A stretch of DNA of 64,000 bases from Ursus arctos (taxonomy: Eukaryota > Chordata > Mammalia > Carnivora > Ursidae), in NCBI RefSeq assembly GCF_023065955.2, contig NW_026622841.1, positions 19,899,501 through 19,963,500 of the forward strand, written 5' to 3'. Positions 26,791-38,240 of the stretch are shown in pieces. Positions within the stretch are counted from its first letter, which is position 1. The number at the start of each line of letters is the position of its first letter. Under the pieces are notes generated by a model. The model saw only the letters and a list, made by a program, of their open reading frames with translations. It was not told where the DNA came from and did no database searches. A program made the translations under genes and the position numbers.

Positions 26791-27919
26791 ATTCCTCCAG
26801 AGCCTAGCACAGCATCTGGCATATGGTGGGTGCCCAGGAAATACTTGGAGAATGATGCATACATGAATGAATTTCTTGGCGGGGGAAGGGGAATGACTTG
26901 TGTCCTTTGCATCTCTCTCAGAACCTAACCTAGCACAGTGATGGATGAACACATTTAAAGAAAGGCTACAAGGCAAGGATTTTATCTGAAATGAAGACAC
27001 AAAGCCATTGGAGTGGCACTCAGATCCCTATGAGAGATTTCTGACCAGAGATCTTATCTTCAGATCGTTCTATTCAGGCATCTCTTTAGCTATCTACTTA
27101 ATCTACCAACACATGAGATACACATGAACTTTACCTTCTATAAAGGAGGGGTGAACACAGATGGGAATGTGAAAGAACCCATCTCCCACTCCTAAAATAC
27201 TGACTGATGTTCCACACTCTACACAATGGTGTCACCCCATCTTTCCTGAAACTTTGGAATCATTCTTTAATAATAACCCACAGAAGCATTACAATTTTAG
27301 AGTTAATCATTGGTGTGAAACACACCCAAGACTCAGCAATTGGCGGGTGTAAACCTGTCCAGAATTTTATGGGTGGAGTGTAGGTGGTGTGGATAATTCC
27401 ACTCGGATTAACACCAGTGTTACCTAGAAACAAGTCATTCCCTACAAGATTATACTGGTTTTAGTCAAATATATGAACTGTATCTTGCCTAAGCATTCTT
27501 GTATATTGAGGAAAACTTCCATAACCATAACGATGAGACTTTCATTCTAAAGAGTGAAAACTGAGAAGAACACTGGAATAAAAGTAAAATACATCTTTTT
27601 TAGGATTTTAGTTCTTGTGACTCCCTTGTGACCCATAAGACCAGGGACAAGTCATTAAACATTCCTGAAATGCAGCAATAATACCTGCCTGGCCCACACT
27701 GAGGGGCCACTGTAACCATTTATTCACTCAACAAGCTTTTAGTGGGCACCTGCTATGCACCAGCCTGATAGTAAAGCTCTTGGGCAAAACAATGCACCTG
27801 ATGCAATCTCCCAAAGAAATATGTTAGCACAGACTGCAAGATGTTACAGGATGGTATTATTATAGTATCATAAGCATAGCTGCATTTATTATTTAAGGAT
27901 AATGAACATAAAAGTCTCT

Positions 27920-28265
27920 CAGCAGGCTCTCATGGATTGTTCCCTAGCCTACTCCACAGCAAAACGCTGCCCCTCGTATCCATCCCCTCTGTATTTTGAT
28001 TCTGCCTCTCCACAAAAGGAGCGTCCCTGACCATCCTAACTAACATAACCCTCCCCTCACTGTGATTTTTTTTTTAAACTGTGGCACTTGTTTCCTTCAT
28101 AGTAAATATTTGTAATTACATGTGTTTACTTGTTTATTATTTATTTCTGCCACTAAACGTACATTCCATGAGGCCAGGGATTTTGTTCTTCTTGTTGTCA
28201 TAGTCTCAGCAATACCTAGAACAGTGCCTGGAGCATACTGGGTGCTCAGTAAATATCTGTCCCAT
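27920..28265 (+). repeat. L2 3' end
   Basis: CTGACCATCCTAACTAACAT, CATTCCATGAGGCCAGGGAT, AACAGTGCCTGGAGCATACT and GCTCAGTAAATATCTGTCCC are strongly L2-like. Confidence 0.75.
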
Positions 28266-28484
28266 AAAAGAATGAATGGAGAAACAATCATGTCATACAG
28301 AGCCAGCCCAATTGAAGAGAAACAAATGTGATGGCTTAGAGGTAGTAAGACTGAAAATGAATCAATGGAGATTTTACACTCAAATTCTTGGTTAGTGCTA
28401 GTCTGCATTTGTTGCTTATTCAGGGGTATAAGAAAGCACAGGACTGGCCATATATTTGTTATTTTGTTCAATTCTTATAAAAAC

Positions 28485-28590
28485 AACCTTTTCAAGTATG
28501 TATTGTTAACCTCATTTTACAGATAAGTAAAGTGAGGCTCAAAGAAAACACCAGCTCAGGTGGTAAGTGACAGAGCCTGGTTTTTTGTTG
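28485..28590 (-). repeat. MIR
   Basis: ACCTCATTTTACAGATAAGT and AAGTGAGGCTCAAAGAAAAC are the reversed MIR core. Confidence 0.6.
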
Positions 28591-28961
28591 TTGTCTTTAT
28601 CACTTCATCCCTGCAGACTAATGATAGAGGAGAGAAAACAGCAGAGAGATTCTGGCACAACGTTTTTGCAAAGTAAGGAGACGAGAGGTGACAAGACATA
28701 GTAAAAACTCACCTCCCCACAGATCTGAGCACTGAGGCAGCGTCCTCATTCTGTGTATGAAGAAACCTAGGCTTGCTCACTCAGGGCAAGTGATCTGCCA
28801 AAGTACTTGCGTCCCGGGTTTCTCAGAAGGTCGACAGTGATTCCTGAGAATACCCTCTCTTTGGTATATACCATTTCCCTGTAAGGAAGCCATTTAAAAG
28901 GCACAAAGACCACACAGGGAAAGACAATGTCACTGTATTCACAGAAATAGGATTTGGCTTT

Positions 28962-29189
28962 CTTTCTTTCTTTCTTTCTTTCTTTTTTTATTTTATTTTA
29001 TTTTATTTCTTTTTATTTATTTATTTGACAGAGAGAAAGACAGCCAGTGAGAGAGGGAACACAAGCAGGGGGAGTGGGAGAGGAAGAAGCAGGCTCCCAG
29101 TGGAGGAGCCTGATGCGGGGCTCAATCCCAGGATTCCGGGATCACACCCTGAGCTGAAGGCGGACGCTTAACGACTGAGCCACCCAGGC
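28962..29189 (-). mobile_element. Carnivore SINE (SINEC), reverse, with clear target duplication
   Basis: A TTTC microsatellite and T-rich tail precede GACAGAGAGAAAGACAGCC and the reversed head CCACCCAGGCG. The target duplication GATTTGGCTTT is at 28951-28961 and 29190-29200. Confidence 0.92.
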
Positions 29190-29487
29190 GATTTGGCTTT
29201 CAATACAGCCTGAGTTGGGTGCTTTACAATCAGGTTTTCATGCGTGTGTTTTAAACCCTTCTTTGGAAACTAGAGCAATGTCCCAGAAGTATGTAGGAAA
29301 TCAATTTGTTGCAGAATTTCTTGTAGAGCCACAGCAATCTCCTCCAGCAAACACAAATTTCAGACTACCAGGTTGCAACCCTTCTCTGGTGGTGTGTGAG
29401 CGCCATCTGGTGCCCAGAGGCAGGATGGTTCTAGCCTCAGACTTCAGTTTCAGGCTTGACATCCTAACCACAAAATGCCATCAAAAT

Positions 29488-29576
29488 TGTTGCATCACCA
29501 TATTGAACACCTGAAACTAATAACACTGCATGTTAACTATACTGGAATTAAAATAAAAACTTAATTAAAAAAAATA
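29488..29576 (+). mobile_element. Short L1 3' end
   Basis: GAACACCTGAAACTAATAAC, TGTTAACTATACTGGAATTA and an A-rich tail match the terminal L1 sequence. Confidence 0.65.
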
Positions 29577-31839
29577 CAGAGCCACCTGCTCAGATTCCAT
29601 GAATTTCCTTGTCAATAATGCATAAGCCAGTAATATCCATTATAACTGCTTAAAACCTCAGTTGTAAAGTTGATGTCCGTATTTTCCTTTATATGAATTT
29701 TATTTTATAGTTGTGGCCTTGTTCTTACCAAGGCATAGCTCATATATTTATAATATGTCATCTCCAATTTCATTCATTCAACTAGTATTTGTTAAGTACC
29801 TACTGTGTGTGATACCCCATTCCTGGTACTACAGAGGAAACAAAAATGAAGGAGGGGAAAAAAAAAAAAAAAAACCTGTCCCCAAGAAGTTTCCACTCTG
29901 GCAATGGAAATAAAATGTCTTGACAACTTAGGGGAGAAAGGTCAACCCTGCAAGTATTATAAGAGGGACTGCAGGAAGCTAGGAGAATATCTAGAAAGAG
30001 GCCCACTCTCTGACAGCTGAAAGGACGATGGAGGTTTTATGAATGTGAGCACTAGATCACTTGTGGCAACTACTGCCCTGACTGAAGATAGGGAGGCAGC
30101 ATTCCTCTCCTTCAGACTGGTGGGCTCAGCAAGGGGAGGACTATGTAGTAAGATGGGCCTGCAATGCTGAAACCTGGAAGCCAAGGGAAGTAGGAGGGAC
30201 CCAATAACACAGAGAGAAGGGTTAAGGCAGAAGAATGCAACTCAGGTTCAGTAAGAATTTCCCCCTTTTGTGATAGGATAACCCCCAGGTGCTAATGATG
30301 GCCCCCCCTCCCTCCTAATCCAAGCCAAAAATGATGCAAGTATCTATGGGCTCCGGCTCTAGGTTCCTCAGCCTACAGATTCACCACCACAAGTGGGCTG
30401 CGAGACAGTGAACTTGAGGTTCGAATTTAAGAGTGCCTCCCTGAGAAATAACAGAGGCCCCCACCTCTACACTGACTGTGAGCTTAATCAGAGGGGCCTT
30501 CTTCCCATTGCTTTCTGGTTATGGACCACAGTTCAGTAGCGGTTTTTTAACAGGTACAAGTATGCTGAGACACAGAAAGGCTTTTGGGGGACACATAGGC
30601 ATGGATCCTAGTTCCCAAATTTCCATGTCTTTTCCTAAAAGTGAAAACCTTAACAGGCCTCTGATGTGGGACAGGGCCTCCTGCCACTTCCTCTTTAACA
30701 ATCCTCCTTTCCCTCCTCACAAAGGAAAGACAGAGCTGTCCCCAGTCCTACCCCAAAGCGTTGTCGCAGGTTCAAAACACTTTCAGGTCACTAAAACCAT
30801 AGTTTGAGAAAGTATCTCCCCTGAAACAGAATTCTGTGAGGACAAGGCAAAGCAAGTAAGGTAGGAAATGGTGGCGGTAAAGCCTTATTCATTCAGTGTC
30901 ACACTGAAGGCAGTCTCAAGCCTTTGTCTTCTCTCTTGCTCCTTTTCTCTCTACTTTAGGATGAGAATTCAGAAGCGGGATGGCTGTCATAGGTATGTAT
31001 TTGAATAGAATTGAAAAACTTTAAGAAAGTCTTTGTCAGAAAGAAAGTCTGATTTGGCTATTTGGTTTGGCAATAATGAATGGTTTTTTCAATTAATTAC
31101 ATGGTGGGCATATTTTATGAATAAATAACTTAAATCTGTAGTTTCTAATATATATTTGAAGCATATATGTAATATGCAAGAATCTGATAACTGCATCATT
31201 TACAACTACTTAAGCTTACGATAAGAAGTTTTTAAAAATCAACTATAAATATGTGAGGGGGAGATAAAGTTTTCCAAATTACTTGGAGATAATGTAAGCA
31301 AAAACAAAACAAAACAAAAACAAAAAAACCAAGACAGAGAGAAGTACTGTGCTAATAAACCAAAGTAAAAATTACCTAAGTCAAGTACTGGTTGTCATTT
31401 TTCACAGTCCTTGAACCTGGACCCGCCACTGTGTGACTTCTGTGCATTACAAGGCCCTCAGTCCTTAACCAAATGTGAACAACCCAGCTATTCTACAAAG
31501 ATCCTTAGGACTCTGGAGGATGAGGGCAATTCAGAATTTCCTTCCTGTCATTTAACCCCAATTTGAGATTTGTTGTTCATTTATAAACACTTTCTGTGGT
31601 GTATATTGTTTCTTTCTTTATCTTTCATTTGTTAGTTTAATGTCCTTTGCTTAGAGACCAGACAGCCATACCACACCCTTGCAGCTTTCCTCCCCACTTC
31701 TTTTCCTTTGATGCGGCATGGTGTCCCCAGGCTGCACTCCACAGAACACGAGAGCTGCTAATCCGTGTTCCTCTAGAAGAGATTCATGGTATAAATTTGG
31801 GAAATGCTGAATACTCTTCCCCCTAAAGATTCACAGTCT

Positions 31840-31945
31840 ATATTAGTATTGTCTTCCCATCTAGAGAGCTGGGACCATGTCTGTGGTATTCACCTTGTCC
31901 ACTTAGTAGGTGCTCAATGAATATCACTTGAATAGACCAGGACAC
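31840..31945 (+). repeat. L2 3' end
   Basis: GAGCTGGGACCATGTCTGTG and TAGTAGGTGCTCAATGAATA are L2-like. Confidence 0.6.
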
Positions 31946-31987
31946 CAGAGACCCTGAATGAAAGAGTCTATTAAGAACACCCATTCA

Positions 31988-32220
31988 GGGGTGCCTGGGT
32001 GGCTCGGGTTGAGTGCCCAACTCTTGGTTTTGGCTCAGGTCATGATCTCAGATCTTGTGAGATCAAAACCTGAATCTGGGCTTCTCAGACTCAGCAGGGA
32101 GTCTACTTGAGATTTTTTTTCTCTCTCTCTGTCTCCACCCCTCCCCCTGCACATTCACTCACTTGTTCTCACACATACATACTCTCTAAAATAAATAAAT
32201 AAGTCTTAAAAAAAAAAAAA
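31988..32220 (+). mobile_element. Carnivore SINE (SINEC) with target duplication
   Basis: Head GGGGTGCCTGGGTGGCTCGG; an A-run ends the copy. AAGAACACCCATTCA is repeated at about 31973-31987 and 32220-32234. Confidence 0.9.
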
Positions 32221-32277
32221 AGAACACCCATTCAATACTGTTTAACCCACTGTTTCCCAGATTATTTCATCCCAGAA

Positions 32278-32279
<2 letters not shown>

Positions 32280-32321
<42 letters not shown>
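32280..32321. repeat. (TG)n microsatellite
   Basis: About 20 uninterrupted TG units. Confidence 0.95.
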
Positions 32322-34106
32322 CTAAAATGGAATGCACAGACAATCCCAGAGAAGTAGTAAACTGTCTTGCTCTGCTAGGGCTCCTATGGCCTATTTAAGA
32401 ACAATTCCTTCACCAGGAAACCCATGTTGCCTTGGGAACACTCTAGCTCATGGGTATACAAAGGAACATAGGAAAACCCACTACTCATCTTTTGCTGGCT
32501 CCTATACTTACCTGACATATAGAACTTCACACCCCTCAAAGACCCCTTGCATATTTCCTGAGAATCCCCAAGAACTGCCTCAAATCTACTAACAAGCAAG
32601 CCCGGTCATGTATCATCAGGAGCCCCAGCCACCATCTCCTCTCATGTCATAAGGCACCACCATACCCATTGGGAACTGTCTCCTCTGGAAAGCATCCATC
32701 ATTTCTTCCAGGGATCTCTGCATCCTCCAGTCACTGCTACTGTCACTGGGCGTCATGGTTATGCCTGGAACCAATGATTCTGTTGCTGGGTACTATCCCA
32801 TTTGCCACACACTGCAGCCTATGCTGCTGATAAACACCTTGTCTGCTGGGCTGATGTTCTAGAGGCCTTGAAAAACCGGAGATGCTCTACATTCTCTGAA
32901 CTCCTCAGTGTTGTTGCATTCCATCATGAAGTGAGGAGATCCTCTCTCTCGTTGGCAACACTCTGTTAGCCACCTGCCAAAGGGGTGTCTCAGGCCCTAT
33001 TAGGAATAGACTTCATTTGTAGCCACCTACAGAAGACCTTCCCAGAGACACATCTGAACCCCAACAATGAAGATGGACCAGACACCAAGCCAATGGACAG
33101 GGGTGCATTTCCTTCTATCCTCCCAGCAGAGCTCTTCTCTCCTCTCACCTCCCACTTGCACTGCAATCATGCTTCTACTCACACCCCTCCAGTGGCGCTG
33201 CTCCTGAGAGGGCAGCAGTGACCTTCTGAATGCTGACATCAGTGCATTTTGTCATCCACAGCTCCCTGGACCACTCGATGGCACTTGCCTCTCCTGATAA
33301 TTCCCTCATCTTTGAGCTGCCTCCATTGTGCTGGCTTTCCACCCTCAGTTTAGCTTCATCAGCATGTCCTCCCTACCCCACCCCCCCCCAAAAAAACACC
33401 TTTTTTGTAATGGCAAGAGTGATTTTCTTGGCCTTGAAACATTAAGGACCTAAGTAACACAGTCATAAATTTAAATCTCTCCAAATTCCAGATCTCTATA
33501 TTCAACTGCCCCACATAAAACTCCATTTAGAGTTCCACAGGTACTTACAACTTAGCATGTCCAAATCTGAGCCCATACTCCGCCCCCCCCACCCCACACC
33601 TTGGCTGCTTTTCCTTTATTTCCTATTTCTGTTCATTTACTCAGAACTCCTTCCATATGCTTTTCTACACAATTATTTCAAGCTTCCCAAAAAACTCATG
33701 GGAGCATTAGTATTAACTTCCAGACTTTCAGGGAGATAAAACTGAAATTTAGAAAGGTGACGTACATTTTCTAAAGTCCCACCACAGAGAAGACACAAAG
33801 CCAGGGTATGGCCCTGGTTCTATCTAATTCCAAAACCCATACAATATAAATGGACTAGAAGAGCCCTGATGCTGGGAAACCTCCTTTTAATCTTCACACA
33901 CCCCTTACCTACTACAAATGTCTGACACAGGGAAGGTCAGCAGTAAGTATGTGATCCTTGAATTACTAAATATGTGTTTATCATCACATAAAAGCAAGGC
34001 ACTGTGCTAAGAATCAAGGGAGAAAGAATAAAAGACCAAACATGGACCCTGCTCACAAAGAGGTACTGTCTTATTTAAAGAAAACAATACAAGCAAGATT
34101 CAGGAA

Positions 34107-34888
34107 AGGGTGACCCTGTCACCATTATTCTTTAACATTATTCTGTGATGGCTAACCAAATAAGATTCAAAAACAAAATAGAGGGGTAAATATTGGAAAG
34201 CAGAAAAAACAGTATTTGCAATATCATTTGTATAACTGAAAAACCCAACTTTAAACATTTTTCTTCAAATAATCAGAGTTCAGGAAGGTGGTCAGTTACA
34301 AAATTAATACATCCAGGTCAACAGTTTTCCTAAATATCAAAAATAAAGAAAAAATATAATGAAAAAATAACCTATTTTTAATATAAAGTTAAAAATATAA
34401 AAGACCAACTTAATGAGAAATGTGAGAAAACTACATGAGGAAAACTATAAAATTCTTCTGAAATATATAAAATATGACTTAAATGATTCAAAATATTATT
34501 TCTACGTAAGGCAGTTCAATATTTTCTGAATGTCAATACTTTTCAAGTTATATGTTTAATACCACTCCAATCAAAAGCCCAACATACTTTTTTGGAATAT
34601 GGAAAAATAATACCAAGCTCATCTGCAAGAATAAAAATACAACAGTTGCTAAAAATTGTAGGAAAAAAGAGTAACCAAGCGAGACCTATCCTTCCAGATG
34701 TTGAAACACATTGAGCAAGGCTATTACACAAAGGGCAGCCTAATCAATAGAATATAATAGAGAACCTGGAGGCAGAACCAAGACAATATATTTGGAATAA
34801 AGTAACACTTCAAATCAGTGAAGAAAAGATGAACTATTCGGTGATGATAGACCACATGCTAACCGCTGGATAAATGAGATTCCCTACT
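34107..34888 (+). mobile_element. Old L1 ORF2 fragment
   Basis: Degraded blocks correspond to the reverse-transcriptase and downstream region of L1 ORF2 (CACCATTATTCTTTAACATT; ACAAAATTAATACATCCAGG; AATCAAAAGCCCAACA). There are many stops. It continues after an intervening repeat at about 35446. Confidence 0.65.
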
Positions 34889-35445
34889 TCATGCATCAGT
34901 TACCTTTTGCTACCTAACAAGGCAAGCTCCAAACCTTCGGGGCTTTAAAACAACAACAGAGTACCTGGTTCACTTTTCTGTGGGTCAGCAGCTCAGGCTG
35001 AACTCAGAAAAGCAGCTCTTCTGGTCTTGACTGGGCTCATGCTTGTGTCTGCTGCTGTCAGCTACCACTCCGCTGATACCTTAGCTAGGGTCCAGCTGGT
35101 CTAAGATAACCTCACTCGCATCTCTGTGACCGGCTTGCTGTCAGCTTGAGTGATGGGAAGCAAAGGACCACATGCATCTCCTCACCCTGCAGGCTTACCC
35201 ACAGGGTGGCTGACAGAGCAAGCAGAAGCATGAAAAGTCTCTTAAGGTTTAGTCTTGGAACTAGCACGTGGTCACTCCCGCTCCATTCAATTGGTCAAAG
35301 TGAGTCACAAGGTCAGCCCAGACTAAGGAGGTTGGGAAAGAGATACTACCTCCTCCTGGGCAGAAAGGCAATATCACATTACAGAGAGAGGTGCATGCTG
35401 AGAACGGTGGAGAACTGTAGCCATTTTTGCAAGCCACCATACATA
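34889..35445. repeat. Old mammalian interspersed repeat inside L1 (family not named)
   Basis: It reads TTACCTTTTGCTACCTAACA, GCTTTAAAACAACAACAGAG, TTCTGTGGGTCAGCAGCTCA and so on. I recognise this as a common old mammalian repeat but cannot assign a family with confidence. Confidence 0.5.
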
Positions 35446-36217
35446 TTAAACCTGAATGAACTCCAGAATACAGAAACATTTCAATGTAATGATAAAAATC
35501 ATAGAAAACTTAGAAGAAAATATGGATAAATATTCATATGAGGAGGGGTGAGACACACCTTTCTAAGCAAGACAACAAACTCAATCTCATAAAAGAAAAG
35601 GCTGACACAGTTAACTATCTATACATCTAAAACTTTCATGACCAGCAAAACACCATAAAATAGGATAAAAAATTGGGGCAGCTGGGTGGCTCAGTTGGTT
35701 AAGCATCTGACTCTGGCTCAGGTCATGATCTCAGGGTCCTGGGATCCAGCCCGCATAAGGCTCCTCGCTCAGTGGGAGTCTGCTTGTCCCTCTGCCCTTT
35801 CCCCAGCTCATGCTCTTTCTCAAATAAACAAATAAAATATTAAAAAAAAAAAGATAAAAATTAAATCGACTGCAAGGCTTAATACTAAGAAACGGTTAAT
35901 TCAAAAAGAGCTTTTATAATTTGACAATTAAAAAATATAGACAAAGAACAATTCATGGAAGTAGAAATCACAAATCATCCATAAAGCTGTAAAAAGATGT
36001 TCATATATAATAGTAATTAAAGACATATAAACTAAAACAATAATATGTAATTCTTTGCCTATGGGACTAGCAGAGAATTTTTTTCATGATAAGGCAGTGT
36101 TTTTAAGAGCTTGGAGTACACACTGGTGTTGAGAATGTAAATTAGTAGACTCCTTCTGGATGGTAGGTTTGGCAATACCTGGGAAAAATTTACGTATGTA
36201 TACTTGGAACCCAGCTA
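35446..36217 (+). mobile_element. Old L1 ORF2/3' fragment, continuation
   Basis: L1 blocks such as GATAAAAATCATAGAAAACT, TTTCATGACCAGCAAAACACC-like sequence and GTTGAGAATGTAAATTAGTA are interrupted by a SINE at 35676. The segment ends where the RPS19 retrocopy begins. Confidence 0.6.
35676..35853 (+). mobile_element. Carnivore SINE (SINEC) inside old L1
   Basis: Head GGGGCAGCTGGGTGGCTCAG, CAGGTCATGATCTCAGGGTC and tail AATAAACAAATAAAATATT. L1-derived sequence lies on both sides. Confidence 0.88.
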
Positions 36218-36229
36218 TTCTCTGCGCCC

Positions 36230-36740
36230 TTCCCCAACGAGGCAATCTACTAGCCCCGCGTCGCTTGTGCTAACGCAGCGATTACCTGTCTGGCGATCCT
36301 GTCGGGCTCTCCCTGTCCCTCCGATGCCGGTTTGCGGCCCCCATCTTGGTCCTCTTCCACCATTTCCAGCCTCTCCAGGGCTTGGCGCCTGGGCTGAAGC
36401 GGCTGGGTATGACGCAGTGTCGCTGTCATCCCCCGCAGACCCGGGTCACCGAGCCCACGTCAGCACCACGCTGGAGGGACACGTGCCGCGCTGAGCACGC
36501 CCCTGGCGCGCAGAAGCAGTTCTCCTGACCAAAAGCCCGAGCCTTATGCACCCGCCTCCCCAGCTTGACAGTGTCCACCTGCTCAGGGGCTTTCAGCTTC
36601 CCCCGCTCTTTGAGGAAGGCGGCCAGAGCTCTGACGACTCCTTTCGCTGGTCCACGTCCCCACACTGACTGCAGGCACCGTGCGGCCTACCAGCACCCAC
36701 CCCTGCCAGGCAGCCCGTGCGAGGGCAGCGGCAGCGAAGG
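36230..36740 (-). pseudogene. RPS19: Processed pseudogene of ribosomal protein S19
   Basis: The minus strand carries an intronless RPS19-like sequence. The start equivalent is GTG at 36678. Then come RALAAFLKERGKLKAPEQ, VDTVKLG, ARHVSLQRGADVGSVTRV and, after a frame change, the equivalents of the C-terminal half (FSPGAKP, then a KMVEKDQDGG-like segment). The 3' end resembles the mRNA's untranslated tail but AATAAA has become AGTAGA. Several frame breaks and a missing ATG make it non-functional. It interrupts an old L1 and is unusually rich in CpG. Confidence 0.88.
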
Positions 36741-36830
36741 CGGTCTCAGCCTTTCCCGGCGCCCACTTCGGGCGGCAGGTCTCGCGAGAGTTCTGAGGGC
36801 TTCCTCCAGCGTCTTCCCACTTAGAAATAC
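36741..36830. other. CpG-rich stretch with TCTCGCGAGA palindrome
   Basis: Immediately upstream of the RPS19 retrocopy the DNA stays CpG-rich and holds the perfect palindrome TCTCGCGAGA at 36780-36789. That motif is a known element of some housekeeping promoters. Whether it came with the retrocopy or was already present is not decidable here. No transcript is implied. Confidence 0.4.
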
Positions 36831-37815
36831 TCCAGTGTATGCTCGTATGCAAGAACGGGTGGGGAGAGACGTGTGTGGAATGGCAGGTGTTTTCCCATGT
36901 TAGCTAGAATGATTACTGAGAAAGTGACATTTGGACAAAATCCTGAAAGTGTGAGGGAGTTAGAAATCTGGCTGGAGCGATCCATGCAGAGGGAACACCC
37001 AGTCAAGTGCCCTAATTCAGAAGCAAAGCCAACGGAGTTCGAGGCTCAGCCCAGAGGCTGGTGTGGCTGCAGTGGAGTGACCAGGAGAAAAAGTAGTAGA
37101 GACAAAGCCAGAGGAGTGAGGGGGTGAGGTGTAGAGGAGGTGACCATGGAAGAGGAGGCACGAAGGGGCAGTGGGATGGGACTGGAAGGGTGTGGCTTGA
37201 AGGGCTGAGTCTGGGTTGTGGCAGTTGGAGGGGCGTGTTGGAGGAGGCAGATCCACTCTGACTACATGGTTAAGAATAAACAGAAATGGGATGGAAAGGC
37301 AGGTTAGGAAGCTCCTGAAGTAAGACAGGAGAGAAGTGATAGTTGCTCGGACCAACGTGGTAACAGTGGAGGTAGTGAGAACTGGTCAGATCCAGGATTT
37401 GCTGTCAGAGTGGATGAGACAGAGAGGAGGCAAGGATGACTCTGAAGATCTTGGTTGAGTAATCAGAAGATTCAGATTGCCATTAACCATGATGAAAAGT
37501 GCTCGGGTGGAATCGATTTGGGAGAGACGATCAGAAATTTACTTTTGGTCATGTTGAATCTGCGATGTTTATTAGACAAGCATGTGGAAATGTCAAGTAG
37601 ACAGGTGCATATTAGAGTCTAGAGTTGGGGAGGGAGGGTCTAACGGAGAGATGAGGTTAGGCTGGTGGAGGAGTGAGAGCAAAGGTCTCCAGCACAATCA
37701 CAAGTCAAGAAGCAGTCATCCATGAACCACCAGGCATGGGTTAGGCATGTTTATCATTTCATCATCGTCTTGTCTGCCAGGTGGAAAGGGAGCTATGGAT
37801 TAAAGATAAGCCTAG

Positions 37816-38020
37816 GGGTGCCTGGGTGGCTCAGTCAGTTGAACATCTGCCTTCAGCTCGGGTCATGATCCTGGGGTCCTGAGATCCAGCCCCACATGGG
37901 GCTCCCCACTCAGCGTGGAGGGGGAGGGGGCTGCTTCTCTCTCTCCCTCTGCTGCCCCCCTGTGCTTGTGCTCTCTCTCTGTCAAATAAATAAAACCTTA
38001 AAAAAAAAAAAAAAAAAACT
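37816..38020 (+). mobile_element. Carnivore SINE (SINEC), first of a tandem pair
   Basis: Head GGGGTGCCTGGGTGGCTCAG and a long A-run near 38000-38019. Target duplication AAGATAAGCCT at about 37804-37814 and again just after the A-run. Confidence 0.9.
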
Positions 38021-38042
38021 TTTAAGATAAGCCTGAAGTCAT

Positions 38043-38240
38043 GGGGCACCTGGGTGGCGCAGTCGTTAAGGGTCTGCGGCTCAGGGCGTGATCCTGGTGC
38101 TCTGGGATCCAGCCCCACATCAGGCTCCTCTGATAGGAGCCTGCTTCTTCCTCTCCCACTCCCCCTGCTTGTGTTCCCTCTCTCACTGGCTGTCTCTCTC
38201 TGTCAGATAAATAAAATCTTTAAAAAAAAAAAAAAAAAAA
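38043..38240 (+). mobile_element. Carnivore SINE (SINEC), second of a tandem pair
   Basis: Head GGGGCACCTGGGTGGCGCAG with the GGCTCAGGGCGTGATCCTGG subfamily signature. GCCTGAAGTCA occurs before the copy and after its A-run, so this is a separate, later insertion next to the first. Confidence 0.9.

Larger units (their letters stand above)
9511..36229. other. No gene recognised; repeat-rich intergenic or intronic DNA
   Basis: I see SINE, MIR, L2 and L1 copies, one LTR-like element and several microsatellites, listed separately. No coding exon with conserved motifs could be supported. Unnamed old repeats occupy about 13.2-14.7 kb (split by SINEs). Unique AT-rich DNA lies at 9.6-12.3, 24.3-25.9 and 31.0-31.8 kb. 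Confidence 0.6.

Noticed and set aside
36565..36903. A 112-codon plus-strand frame in the CpG-rich patch
   Set aside because: It is antisense to the RPS19 retrocopy, which explains the open frames through high GC content.
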